27,309 nt of DNA. Origin: Actinomycetes bacterium (GTDB taxonomy: Bacteria > Actinomycetota > Acidimicrobiia > Acidimicrobiales > RAAP-2). The DNA is taken from the NCBI GenBank assembly GCA_021791145.1, contig JAJYXE010000023.1:1-27309 (forward strand), read 5' to 3'. The position numbers and the translations under genes were made by a program. This document shows, piece after piece, positions 1 to 7,641 of the stretch. Under the pieces are notes generated by a model. It was not told the origin of the DNA. It worked only from the letters and a program-made list of their open reading frames with translations, and searched no databases. Numbering within the stretch: the stretch's first letter is position 1; every line of letters starts with the position of its first letter.

Positions 1-40
1 GCCGGGCCAGCGCGCCTCGGCGCCGCCGGGCCAGCGCGCC
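1..40 (+). repeat. 24-bp direct repeat in the infB N-terminal tail
   Basis: The 16-mer GCCGGGCCAGCGCGCC occurs at 1-16 and again at 25-40, a 24-bp period. In the infB frame it encodes PGQRA twice. The period is a multiple of three, so copy changes would keep the frame. Confidence 0.6.
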
Positions 41-2212
41 GCTCGCCCTCCTCTGAGCCCGTCGGGCAGGCCGGTCCCCCCGCCGCCTGTCCGGCCACCC
101 CTCGGACCGAGCGGACGCCCGATCCCTCCGCCTCCAGGCATGGGCGGCCGCCGACCCTCGCCTCCTGCGGGCAGGCCGGCATACCCGCCGCGCACGGGAG
201 GACGACCGCCCGGTGCCGGTGGACGTCCTGGTGGCGCTGCTGGCTTCACGGCCCGACCCGGCGGCGGATTCGCCCGTCCGAGCGCGCCTGGGACCCCGCC
301 CGGCCGCGGGGGCCTCGGTGGGCGCCGCCCGCCGCAGCGCCGGACCCGGCGTCGCCGCCGCAACCTCGAAGAGCTCGAACCCACCCAGCTCACGACGTAC
401 ACGCCCTCGACCGCACCTGTGCCGGAGGGCGAGATCATCGTGGAGCGTGGATCGACGGCTCGCGACCTCGGCCCCAAGCTCAACCGCTCCGCGGGTGACG
501 TGGTCCGGTTCCTCCTCCTCCAAGGAGAGATGGTCACCGCGACGCAGTCGCTCACCGATGACATGATCGAGCTCTTCGCGGCCGAACTCGGCGCCAACGT
601 CCGCCTCGTCGACCCGGGTGAGGAGCGGGAAGCAGAGCTGCTCGCGAGGTACTTCGAGGACGAGGAAGACGAGGAAGAGAGCGAGGAGGACCTCCGCCCG
701 CGCCCGCCGGTCGTCACCGTGATGGGCCACGTGGACCACGGCAAGACGCTCCTCCTCGACCGGATCCGTCAGACCAACGTCGTCGCAGGCGAGGCCGGCG
801 GGATCACCCAGCACATCGGCGCCTACCAGGCGACATGGCACGGGCATCCGATCACTTTCATCGACACCCCGGGCCACGAGGCGTTCACGGCGATGCGCGC
901 GCGGGGGGCGGAGGTGACCGACATCGTCGTGCTTGTCGTCGCGGCCGACGACGGGGTGATGCCGCAGACCGTCGAGGCGATCGACCACGCCAGGGCGGCC
1001 GACGTCCCGATCATCGTGGCCATCAACAAGATGGACCGGCCCGATGCCAATCCCGACCGCGTGCTCCAGCAGCTCGCCGAGCGCGGCCTCGTCCCCGAGG
1101 CGTGGGGCGGAGACACGATCGTCGTCCGGGTCTCCGCACTCGAAGGCACGGGCATCGACGACCTTCTCGAGCAGATCACGCTCGTTGCGGAAGTCGAAGA
1201 GCTCCGGGCGAACCCCGAGGGCCGCGCGCGCGGCACGGTCCTCGAAGCGAACCTCGAGGCCGGCAGAGGGCCGGTTGCGACCGTCATCGTCGAATCGGGC
1301 ACCCTGCGTATCGGCGATCCCGTCGTGGCGGGTGCGGCCTGGGGGCGTGTCAAGGCGCTCGTCGACGATCGCGGCGACCACGTGAAGGAAGCGCTGCCCT
1401 CGATGCCGGTCCAGGTGCTCGGCTTCTCCGAGCCCCCGCAAGCGGGAGACGAGCTGCGCGTCGCGAAGGATCTCACCACGGCACGGACCCTCGGTGAGGC
1501 GCGCGCCCAGCGCTTCCGGCTCTCCGGTCATCTCCCGGCGCCCTCAGCAGCGACGGGCGCTCGGCTCGAGGACCTCTTCGAGCAGATTCAGCGTGGAGAG
1601 ACGGCGACGCTGAACCTCGTCTTGAAGGCCGACGTCCAGGGGTCGCTCGAGGCGGTCACGGAGAGCCTGCGCAAGCTGGAACGGGACGACGTGAAGCTCG
1701 CGTTCGTCCACCGCGGCGTGGGCGGGATCACCGAGAACGACGTGCAGCTCGCACGTGCCTCCAACGCGACGATCATCGGCTTCAACGTCCGCCCCGACCG
1801 GCGTGCGCGCGAGCTGGCAGCAGTGAGCGACGTCGAGATCCGTACCTACGAGATCATCTACAAGCTGCTCGAGGACATCGAGGCGGCGATGCTCGGCATG
1901 CTCGCGCCCGAGACCGAAGAGGTCGTCACGGGTGAGGCCGAGGTGCGCCAGGTCTTCCGGATCCCGAGGGTCGGTGCGATCGCCGGGTGCTACGTCCGTG
2001 AAGGCACCATCACGCGGGGGTCGAAGGTGCGGTTCTTGCGCGAGGGCGTCGTGATCTGGCGGGGAGCGATCAGCTCACTCCGGCGGTTCAAAGAGGATGT
2101 CCGCGAGGTGCAGGCGGGGTACGAGTGCGGCATCGGCCTCACGGACTACCAGGACTTGAAGGAGGGCGACGTGATCGAGACCTTCGAGGAGCGCGAGATC
2201 GCGCGGACCTGA
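2..2212 (+). CDS. infB: Translation initiation factor IF-2, 5' end missing
   Basis: GTPase that brings initiator fMet-tRNA to the 30S subunit and promotes 50S joining. The frame is open to the left edge, so the gene begins outside the window; the ATG at 140 is internal to a Pro/Gly/Arg-rich tail typical of actinobacterial IF-2 and is probably not the start. After the tail come an Arg run (about 344-360), an IF2_N-type domain (about 425-620) and an acidic linker (about 655-690). The G domain follows: G1 GHVDHGKT (725-748), G2 GGITQHIG, G3 DTPGHEAF, G4 NKMD (1025-1036) and G5 SAL (1133-1141). The rest matches IF-2 domains II to IV. The TGA lies 5 bp before rbfA, so the two are probably cotranscribed. 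Identification is certain; only the N-terminus is unknown. Confidence 0.97.
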   Translation, partial: PGQRASAPPGQRAARPPLSPSGRPVPPPPVRPPLGPSGRPIPPPPGMGGRRPSPPAGRPAYPPRTGGRPPGAGGRPGGAAGFTARPGGGFARPSAPGTPPGRGGLGGRRPPQRRTRRRRRNLEELEPTQLTTYTPSTAPVPEGEIIVERGSTARDLGPKLNRSAGDVVRFLLLQGEMVTATQSLTDDMIELFAAELGANVRLVDPGEEREAELLARYFEDEEDEEESEEDLRPRPPVVTVMGHVDHGKTLLLDRIRQTNVVAGEAGGITQHIGAYQATWHGHPITFIDTPGHEAFTAMRARGAEVTDIVVLVVAADDGVMPQTVEAIDHARAADVPIIVAINKMDRPDANPDRVLQQLAERGLVPEAWGGDTIVVRVSALEGTGIDDLLEQITLVAEVEELRANPEGRARGTVLEANLEAGRGPVATVIVESGTLRIGDPVVAGAAWGRVKALVDDRGDHVKEALPSMPVQVLGFSEPPQAGDELRVAKDLTTARTLGEARAQRFRLSGHLPAPSAATGARLEDLFEQIQRGETATLNLVLKADVQGSLEAVTESLRKLERDDVKLAFVHRGVGGITENDVQLARASNATIIGFNVRPDRRARELAAVSDVEIRTYEIIYKLLEDIEAAMLGMLAPETEEVVTGEAEVRQVFRIPRVGAIAGCYVREGTITRGSKVRFLREGVVIWRGAISSLRRFKEDVREVQAGYECGIGLTDYQDLKEGDVIETFEEREIART

Positions 2213-2217
2213 GGCCG

Positions 2218-2640
2218 ATGCACTCGGGCCGCGACTATCCGCGCGCCCTGCGCGTGAACGAGCTGCTCCGACAAGTGCTCGGTGAAGAGCTCGAGCGGCT
2301 CGCCGACGCGGACGAGCGCCTCCGCCTCGTGACCATCACTTCGGTCGAGACGAGCGGCGACCTTCGGTCTGCGACGGTGTTCCTCGACCGGATGGACGAG
2401 GAGATCGCCGCCGCGCTCGAAGAGCGTCGAGCCCAGCTCCAAAGAACGGTCGGCCGCCAGGTTCGCATGAAGCGCACTCCCCGGCTCCAATTCGCGGCTG
2501 ACCCCGCCGTTCGCGAGGGGGAGCGGGTGGAAGCGATCCTCCGGCGCATGCGGGCAGAGCGGGCAGAGCGGGCAGAGCGAGCTAAGCGGGCGGAGGGAGC
2601 TGAGCGGGTGGAGCCTCCACGCGAGGGGTCTTCGAAGTGA
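2218..2640 (+). CDS. rbfA: 30S ribosome-binding factor A
   Basis: Small KH-fold protein that helps mature the 5' end of 16S rRNA in the 30S subunit. The product is 140 aa. The N-terminus has the family pattern YPRALRVNELLRQVLGEELE, followed by the beta-strand region with TSVETSGDLRSATVF. The ATG at 2218 is chosen because family similarity starts there and TGAGG lies just upstream; an in-frame ATG at 2125 would overlap infB and adds residues unlike RbfA. The C-terminus (about 112-130) is an Ala-Glu-Arg/Lys run encoded by a 9-bp repeat, an extension beyond the conserved domain. The gene ends in a GTGA overlap with truB. In Mycobacterium a DHH phosphodiesterase gene follows rbfA; none is present here. 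Confidence 0.93.
   Translation: MHSGRDYPRALRVNELLRQVLGEELERLADADERLRLVTITSVETSGDLRSATVFLDRMDEEIAAALEERRAQLQRTVGRQVRMKRTPRLQFAADPAVREGERVEAILRRMRAERAERAERAKRAEGAERVEPPREGSSK
2551..2595 (+). repeat. 9-bp tandem repeat in the rbfA 3' end
   Basis: CGGGCAGAG is repeated three times exactly (2551-2577), followed by two degenerate copies to 2595. It encodes an Arg-Ala-Glu repeat forming a charged, probably helical or disordered tail on RbfA. Confidence 0.7.
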
Positions 2641-3527
2641 GCCGCAGTCTCCATGTCGGCCCGACGGGGCTCGCCGTGGTGGACAAGGAAGCGGGTTGGA
2701 CGTCGCACGACGTCGTCGCACGTGTGCGGTCCATCTTCGGCCAGCGTCGTGCGGGTCACGCCGGGACGCTCGATCCCGACGCCACCGGCGTCCTGCTCGT
2801 CGGGCTGGGCAGGGTCACCCGGCTCCTGCGCTACCTGACGGCGTTGGGGAAGGAGTACACCGCGGAGATCGTGCTCGGCGTCGCGACGGACACGCTCGAC
2901 GCCGCGGGGTCCGTCGTGGCCGAGTGGGACATGGGCGGCGTGACGGTCGAAGACGCGCGAGCGGCCGCCGAGAAGCTCACCGGGGTCATCCAGCAAGTGC
3001 CTCCAATGGTGTCGGCAGTGAAGATCGGTGGGCGGCGCCTGCACGAGCTCGCGAGGAGCGGCGTCGAGATCGACCGTCCTCCACGGACCGTGCGGGTCGA
3101 TCGTTTCGAGCTCGAGCCGACCGGAGAGCCGGGGGTCCTCCGAGCGACGGTCGCCTGCTCGTCGGGCACCTACGTGCGCGTGCTCGCAGCCGACCTGGGC
3201 GCAGCGCTCGGCGGTGGCGCCCACCTCCGGCGCCTCCGGCGGACCCGCGTCGGCTCGTTCACCGTGCAAGAGGCACAGCCCGTGGCCGTGCTCGACACGA
3301 TGTCCCTCCGTTCGCCTGCGGAGGCCCTCCGCGATCTCGACCGAGTGAGCGTGGACCCTGACATGGCGCAGCTCGTCGCGCGCGGCCGCCCGCTCGACAA
3401 GGTGCCGATCGGGGCGACCGGAGATGGCCCGTGGGCCGTCCTCGACGGGACCGGGAGGCTGCTCGCCGTGTATGAGCGGACAGTGGGTCACCGCATCCGC
3501 CCAGCCGTCGTCCTCGCGTCACGCTGA
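2637..3527 (+). CDS. truB: tRNA pseudouridine(55) synthase
   Basis: Isomerises U55 to pseudouridine in the T-loop of tRNAs. The product is 296 aa. Near the N-terminus it has the TruB signature [12 protein letters not shown] (16-27) and the catalytic motif [14 protein letters not shown] with the nucleophilic Asp at residue 46. Further on, [20 protein letters not shown] and [15 protein letters not shown] are conserved TruB blocks; the last ~90 residues are in the place of the PUA-like domain. The GTG at 2637 overlaps the rbfA stop (GTGA), so translation is probably coupled. The GTG is favoured because TruB similarity begins within ten residues of it. Confidence 0.96.
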   Translation: MSRSLHVGPTGLAVVDKEAGWTSHDVVARVRSIFGQRRAGHAGTLDPDATGVLLVGLGRVTRLLRYLTALGKEYTAEIVLGVATDTLDAAGSVVAEWDMGGVTVEDARAAAEKLTGVIQQVPPMVSAVKIGGRRLHELARSGVEIDRPPRTVRVDRFELEPTGEPGVLRATVACSSGTYVRVLAADLGAALGGGAHLRRLRRTRVGSFTVQEAQPVAVLDTMSLRSPAEALRDLDRVSVDPDMAQLVARGRPLDKVPIGATGDGPWAVLDGTGRLLAVYERTVGHRIRPAVVLASR

Positions 3528-3549
3528 TCGGCACTTCCTCTCCGCGTCC

Positions 3550-3555
3550 TATCCT
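3550..3555 (+). promoter_or_regulatory. Candidate -10 element for leaderless ribF
   Basis: TATCCT fits the actinobacterial TANNNT -10 pattern and ends 7 nt before the ribF GTG at 3563, placing the transcription start at or next to the start codon. No Shine-Dalgarno is visible and no clear -35 is seen. Inferred from pattern only. Confidence 0.5.
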
Positions 3556-3562
3556 CGTCGCC

Positions 3563-4567
3563 GTGCGGATCCTGACCGTCGAAGAGGTCGCCGGCGCAGG
3601 CGTGGGTTCGGCGGTCACGGTCGGCACGTACGACGGCGTCCACCTCGGGCACCGCCGGCTGCTCGGCATCCTTCGCGAGAAGGCGGACACGCTCGCGGTG
3701 CCAGCAGCCGTCGTGACGTTCGACCGCCATCCCGCGACCGTCGTCCGGCCGGGGTCGTCCCCGCTGCTCCTCACCGACAACGAGCAGAAGCTGGAGCTCC
3801 TGGCTTCATGCGGCGTCGACCTCACGGTGGTCGTCCGGTTCGACGCCAAGCGGGCTGCCGAGCCGCCAGAGGACTTCGTGGACGAGGTGTTGTGCGACGC
3901 GCTCGCGGCCAAGGCGGTCGTCGTCGGCGAGGACTTCCGCTTCGGCCGCGGCCGCAGCGGAGACGTGACGATGCTGCGGCGGCTCGGTGCGATCAGGGGG
4001 TTCGACGTCACGGGGGTGCACCTCGTGGCCGCCGAGGGCACGGGCGCGGACGACGGAGACGGTGGCGCAGGTGGAACCGGCGCCGCCGGCGGCGCAGAGT
4101 CCATCTCCTCCACGCGCATAAGGGCGCTCATCGCCATGGGCGACGTCCAAGGCGCCGCCCGGCTGCTCGGCCGCCCCCACGAGGTGCGCGGGCGCGTGGT
4201 CCACGGCGATGGCCGGGGCGGATCGCAGCTCGGGGTGCCGACGGCGAACGTCGACGTGCCCAAGTCGATCGCGGTTCCCGCTCTCGGTATCTATGCGGGT
4301 TGGTGCCGCCGCGCCGACGGGTCGTCGCACCCGGCGGCGATCTCCGTCGGCATCCGGCCGACCTTTGCTGCGTCCTCGAGCACCCCTGCGCCGCTGGTCG
4401 AAGCTCACCTCATCGGCTTCGACGGCGACCTCTACGCAGAGCGCGTCGGTGTCGCCTTCGTGGAGCGCCTCCGCGAGGAACGGCGCTTCGAGCGCGTGGA
4501 GGATCTCGTCGCGCAAATGCGGGCGGACGTGGACGTGGCCAGCCGGCTGCTCACGGGAGACGCGTGA
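3563..4567 (+). CDS. ribF: Bifunctional riboflavin kinase / FAD synthetase
   Basis: Phosphorylates riboflavin to FMN and adenylates FMN to FAD in the cytoplasm. The product is 334 aa. The N-terminal adenylyltransferase domain has [16 protein letters not shown] (19-34, nucleotidyltransferase GxxxGxHxGH type), TFDRHP and the SSTRIR motif. The C-terminal kinase domain has [24 protein letters not shown] Gly/Ala/Asp-rich insert of about 20 residues (about 4036-4100) precedes SSTRIR, where most relatives have a short loop. It sits 35 bp after truB with its own -10-like hexamer; the GTG at 3563 is adopted since the next in-frame starts lie inside the conserved domain. Identification is firm. Confidence 0.95.
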   Translation: MRILTVEEVAGAGVGSAVTVGTYDGVHLGHRRLLGILREKADTLAVPAAVVTFDRHPATVVRPGSSPLLLTDNEQKLELLASCGVDLTVVVRFDAKRAAEPPEDFVDEVLCDALAAKAVVVGEDFRFGRGRSGDVTMLRRLGAIRGFDVTGVHLVAAEGTGADDGDGGAGGTGAAGGAESISSTRIRALIAMGDVQGAARLLGRPHEVRGRVVHGDGRGGSQLGVPTANVDVPKSIAVPALGIYAGWCRRADGSSHPAAISVGIRPTFAASSSTPAPLVEAHLIGFDGDLYAERVGVAFVERLREERRFERVEDLVAQMRADVDVASRLLTGDA

Positions 4568-4606
4568 GCCGGCGCGCCTCGGAACGCCGCCGGGCCGGGC
4601 CGCCTG

Positions 4607-4662
4607 CCGCTCACCGGGCCCGACACCGCTCACCGTGCCCGACACCGCTCACCGTGCCCGAC
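4607..4662 (+). repeat. 19-bp tandem repeat upstream of rpsO
   Basis: Almost three copies of CCGCTCACCGTGCCCGACA (4607-4625, 4626-4644, 4645-4662), differing at one base in the first copy. The array is intergenic, between ribF and the rpsO -10 element, and its period is not a multiple of three. Confidence 0.8.
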
Positions 4663-4691
4663 GTACCCGGATGCTCCTGCACCCGTGAGCC

Positions 4692-4700
4692 TGCTAACCT
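4692..4700 (+). promoter_or_regulatory. Extended -10 promoter element for rpsO
   Basis: TGCTAACCT combines the TGN extension with a TANNNT -10 hexamer (4695-4700). It would start transcription near 4707, leaving a leader of about 55 nt before rpsO. The -35 position (about 4672-4677) is weak, as expected for an extended -10 promoter. Confidence 0.55.
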
Positions 4701-4761
4701 GGCTCGGGGTCGCGGTGGTGCCGCGCCTGTCGCCCAGAGGAATCCCGAGGTCTGTTCGTAC

Positions 4762-5019
4762 ATGCCCGAGAAGCAGGTCATCATCGCCGAGCACCGGCTC
4801 CATGAGTCCGACACGGGCTCGCCCGAGGTCCAGGTCGCTTTGCTGACCGACCGCATCGCGCACCTGACCGAGCACCTCAAGATCCACAAGGGGGACCACC
4901 ACACCCGCAGGGGCCTGATGAAGCTGATCGGGCGCCGCCGGCGGCTCCTCGACTACGTCCGGAGCAACGACGTCGAGCGGTACCGGTCCATCATCGGGCG
5001 ACTGGGGATCCGCCGCTAG
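4762..5019 (+). CDS. rpsO: 30S ribosomal protein S15
   Basis: Primary 16S rRNA-binding protein of the 30S platform. The product is 85 aa, slightly shorter than the usual 89. Family blocks are visible throughout: [16 protein letters not shown] (14-29), the H-L-x-x-H-x-K-x-H region with [10 protein letters not shown], and [17 protein letters not shown] before the terminal IIGRLGIRR. The ATG at 4762 has a weak GAGG 11 nt upstream. The frame stays open far upstream through ribF in another phase, but only this part resembles a protein. pnp follows after 153 bp, the common rpsO-pnp pairing. Confidence 0.97.
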   Translation: MPEKQVIIAEHRLHESDTGSPEVQVALLTDRIAHLTEHLKIHKGDHHTRRGLMKLIGRRRRLLDYVRSNDVERYRSIIGRLGIRR

Positions 5020-5035
5020 CACACGAACCGCCCCG

Positions 5036-5070
5036 CCGTCTCGGTCGGGCGCTCGCATATTGAGAGACGG
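5036..5070 (+). other. Possible hairpin in the rpsO-pnp interval
   Basis: CCGTCTC (5036-5042) and GAGACGG (5064-5070) can pair as a 7-bp stem around a 21-nt loop, just after the rpsO stop. It could be a processing or attenuation site for pnp, since rpsO-pnp intergenic hairpins are cut in other bacteria, but there is no U-tract and the stem is short. Weak evidence. Confidence 0.3.
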
Positions 5071-5121
5071 GCACGCCGCGACGTCGGCTGCCAGTCGCCG
5101 ATCACTCGGGGATTGCCCGGG

Positions 5122-5133
5122 GTGGTCGACCAC
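5122..5133. promoter_or_regulatory. Perfect 12-bp palindrome in the pnp leader
   Basis: GTGGTCGACCAC is perfectly self-complementary and lies about 40 nt upstream of the pnp start. It could be a dimeric protein site or a duplex element in the leader. No direct evidence distinguishes these from chance. Confidence 0.3.
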
Positions 5134-5160
5134 TGGGAACCGGCCAGGGTGCCCCCGTAC

Positions 5161-5167
5161 AAAGGAG
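5161..5167 (+). promoter_or_regulatory. Shine-Dalgarno that fixes the TTG start of pnp
   Basis: AAAGGAG is the clearest ribosome-binding site in the window. It lies 5 nt before TTG 5173, selecting that codon over the upstream in-frame ATG at 5113, which adds 20 residues unlike PNPase. Confidence 0.75.
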
Positions 5168-5172
5168 CACCG

Positions 5173-7641
5173 TTGGCTGAGGCCATTTCCGTGTCGGCGC
5201 CGATCAGCGGCACCGACCGTTCCATGTCGTTCGAGGCGGGCAAGCTCGCCCAGCAGGCCGACGGCGCCGTGCTTGCCCGGATCGGTGACACCGTCGTGCT
5301 CGCCACCGCGGTCGCAGCGAGGTCGGTCCGGGAGGGGACGGACTTCTTCCCCCTCACGGTGGACATCGAAGAGCGCGCGTATGCAGCCGGCAAGATCCCC
5401 GGCTCTTTCTTCCGGCGAGAGGGAAAGGCGTCGGACCAGGCGATCTTGACCTGCCGGCTGATCGACCGGCCGCTCAGGCCGTCGTTCCCCAAGGGCTTCA
5501 GAAACGAAGTGCACATCGTCGGCACGGTGTTCGGCGCCGACCAGGTGAACCCCCACGACGTCCTGGCGATCAACGCGGCCTCCGCGGCCCTCATGATCTC
5601 CGGCATCCCGTTCGACGGCCCTATCGGGGCGGTACGGATCGCCTACTCGACGCAGGGCGAGTGGATCCCGCACCCGAGCTTCCAAGAGGGCGACGCGTCG
5701 ACGTTCGAGCTCGTGGTCGCGGGCCGCGCGCTCTCAGAGGAGCCCGAAGCCGAGGTCGCCATCATGATGGTGGAGGCCGGCGGGACGGAGCACGCCTGGC
5801 AGTTCTACGATGCCGGCGCCCCGAAGGTCACCGAGGAGGTGCTGGCCGACGGGCTCGAGGCGGCGAAGACCTGGATCCGCGAGGCGATCAACCTCCAGCG
5901 TCAACTGGTCGTCAGCTACACCGAGTCGCGCGGGCCGATCAAGGCAATCCCGTTCTCGACGTTTACCGACTACGGGGACGACGTGTGGGAGCGGGTGCAG
6001 GAGCGCGCGACGGAGCAGGTGGCCAAGGTCGTCGCGATCGCCGACAAGTCGGAGCGCAATACTCAGACTGAGGCGCTCACCGCTGCCGTCGTCGCAGAGC
6101 TCGGAGAGGAATTCCCCGAGCGTGCGCGAGAGATCGTGGCTGCCGTACGCGCGCTCAACAAGAAGCTCGTCCGCAAGCGCATCGTCGAAGACGGGCTCAG
6201 GATCGACGGAAGGGGGACGACCGACATCCGCCCGCTCTCCGCCGAGATCGACCTGTTCCCGACCGCGCACGGGTCCTCGCTCTTCCAACGCGGAGAGACT
6301 CAGGTGCTCAACGTGTGCACCCTTGGCATGCCCCGCATGGACCAAATCCTCGACACGATCACCCCGGACGAGTCGAAGCGCTACATGCACCACTACAACT
6401 TCCCTCCCTACTCGACCGGGGAGACCGGCTTCATGCGCGGCCCCAAACGCCGGGAGATCGGGCACGGTCTCCTCGCCGAGCGGGCCCTGCTGCCGGTGAT
6501 CCCTCCCAAAGAAGAGTTCCCTTACGCCTTGCGGCTTGTCTCGGACGTGCTCTCCTCCAACGGGTCCACGTCGATGGCCTCGGTCTGCGCCTCGACGTTG
6601 TCGCTCATGGCAGCCGGCGTGCCGATCAAGGCTCCGGTCGCGGGGATCGCGATGGGGCTCGTCTACGACGAAGGCCGATACGTGACGCTGACCGACATCC
6701 TCGGCGCGGAGGACGCCTTCGGGGACATGGACTTCAAGGTCGCCGGCACCGCCGACGTCGTGACCGCGCTCCAGCTCGACACGAAGATCGACGGGCTCCC
6801 CGCCGACGTCCTTTCGCAGGCACTGCGCCAGGCGAAGGATGCCCGGCTCACGATCCTCGACGTGATGCACCGCTGCATCCCCGCACCCCGCGATCACGTG
6901 GCACAGAGCGCGCCCAAGATCTTGTCGATGGAGATCCCCATCGACAAGATCGGCGAGGTCATCGGCCCGAAGGGCAAGGTCATCAACACGCTCCAGCAGG
7001 AGACGGGCGCGGACATCGCCGTGGACGACAACGGCATGGTCGGCACTGTGACGATCGGCGCCAAGGACGGCCAGGCCGTCGAAGAGGCAAGACGGCGCAT
7101 CTCGCTCATCCTCACACCGCCGAGCGCCGACGTCGGCGGCGTGTACTCGGGGAGGGTGGTGAACATCACGAAGTTTGGGGCGTTCGTCAACATCCTCCCA
7201 GGACGTGACGGACTGCTCCACATCTCGAAGCTCTCCCCACTGGCAGGCGGCAAGAGGGTGGAGCAGGCGGAGGACGTCCTTACGTTGGGCCAGACGCTGG
7301 ACGTGCGCGTCGACGACATCGACCCGCAGGGCAAGGTGTCGCTCTCTCTTGTCGGCGGGGACGCTACGAGTGACGGCTCGTCGCGCGGCGGCGAGTCGCG
7401 GGGCGGCGAGTCGCGGGGCGGCGAGTCGCGGGGCGGCGAGTCGCGGGGCGGCGAGTCGCGGGGCGGCGACCGACCTTCTCGGGTCTCCTTCGAGGACGCG
7501 TTCGAGGCGGAGCTCCTCGCGGATCTCGGTGACCTCGGCCCGGCAGCGCCCTCAGCGCCCCCACGGAGCGGCGGAGCGGGTGGGCGCGGGGGGCAGCCTG
7601 GCGACCGCCGCGGTGGCCGGCGCCGGCAGCGGCGCCGGTGA
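5173..7641 (+). CDS. pnp: Polyribonucleotide nucleotidyltransferase (PNPase)
   Basis: Phosphorolytic 3'-5' exoribonuclease and guanosine-pentaphosphate synthetase family enzyme of actinobacteria; forms a trimeric ring that degrades mRNA. The product is 822 aa from TTG 5173. In order: first RNase PH domain (with FFPLTVDIEERAYAAGKIPG and RLIDRPLRPSF), a helical linker, the second RNase PH domain with FGDMDFKVAGT (catalytic Asp region, residues about 516-526), a KH domain from about residue 586 with IGPKGKVI, and an S1 domain from about residue 655. After S1 comes an unusual tail: six SRGGE-type repeats, then a Gly/Arg-rich basic end. The stop overlaps the start of the next gene (GTGA). Function is certain; the role of the tail is unknown. 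Confidence 0.97.
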   Translation: MAEAISVSAPISGTDRSMSFEAGKLAQQADGAVLARIGDTVVLATAVAARSVREGTDFFPLTVDIEERAYAAGKIPGSFFRREGKASDQAILTCRLIDRPLRPSFPKGFRNEVHIVGTVFGADQVNPHDVLAINAASAALMISGIPFDGPIGAVRIAYSTQGEWIPHPSFQEGDASTFELVVAGRALSEEPEAEVAIMMVEAGGTEHAWQFYDAGAPKVTEEVLADGLEAAKTWIREAINLQRQLVVSYTESRGPIKAIPFSTFTDYGDDVWERVQERATEQVAKVVAIADKSERNTQTEALTAAVVAELGEEFPERAREIVAAVRALNKKLVRKRIVEDGLRIDGRGTTDIRPLSAEIDLFPTAHGSSLFQRGETQVLNVCTLGMPRMDQILDTITPDESKRYMHHYNFPPYSTGETGFMRGPKRREIGHGLLAERALLPVIPPKEEFPYALRLVSDVLSSNGSTSMASVCASTLSLMAAGVPIKAPVAGIAMGLVYDEGRYVTLTDILGAEDAFGDMDFKVAGTADVVTALQLDTKIDGLPADVLSQALRQAKDARLTILDVMHRCIPAPRDHVAQSAPKILSMEIPIDKIGEVIGPKGKVINTLQQETGADIAVDDNGMVGTVTIGAKDGQAVEEARRRISLILTPPSADVGGVYSGRVVNITKFGAFVNILPGRDGLLHISKLSPLAGGKRVEQAEDVLTLGQTLDVRVDDIDPQGKVSLSLVGGDATSDGSSRGGESRGGESRGGESRGGESRGGESRGGDRPSRVSFEDAFEAELLADLGDLGPAAPSAPPRSGGAGGRGGQPGDRRGGRRRQRRR
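7381..7470 (+). repeat. 15-bp tandem repeat in the pnp tail
   Basis: Six consecutive 15-bp units of the form TCGCGGGGCGGCGAG, nearly identical, encode SRGGE repeats after the S1 domain. The period keeps the reading frame and the array yields six RGG triplets. Confidence 0.9.

Noticed and set aside
140..142. ATG 140 as the true infB start
   Set aside because: The same low-complexity frame is open to the window edge and actinobacterial IF-2 has a long tail, so the start is probably upstream.
2235..3491. 418-codon open frame antisense to rbfA and truB
   Set aside because: Both sense genes are conserved and overlap as a coupled pair; the antisense product is low-complexity.
1..4600. Similarity between GCGCGCCTCGG-containing stretches at the window start and after ribF (about 4571-4596) as a dispersed repeat
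   Set aside because: Matches are short and interrupted; at this GC content they could be coincidence.
3424..4761. Upstream extension of the rpsO frame to 3424
   Set aside because: It reads through ribF in the wrong phase with an Arg/Gly-rich product; S15 begins at ATG 4762.
5734..7221. 495-codon open frame antisense to pnp
   Set aside because: Codon-bias shadow of pnp: composition dominated by Arg, Asp, His and Val, with no recognisable motif.
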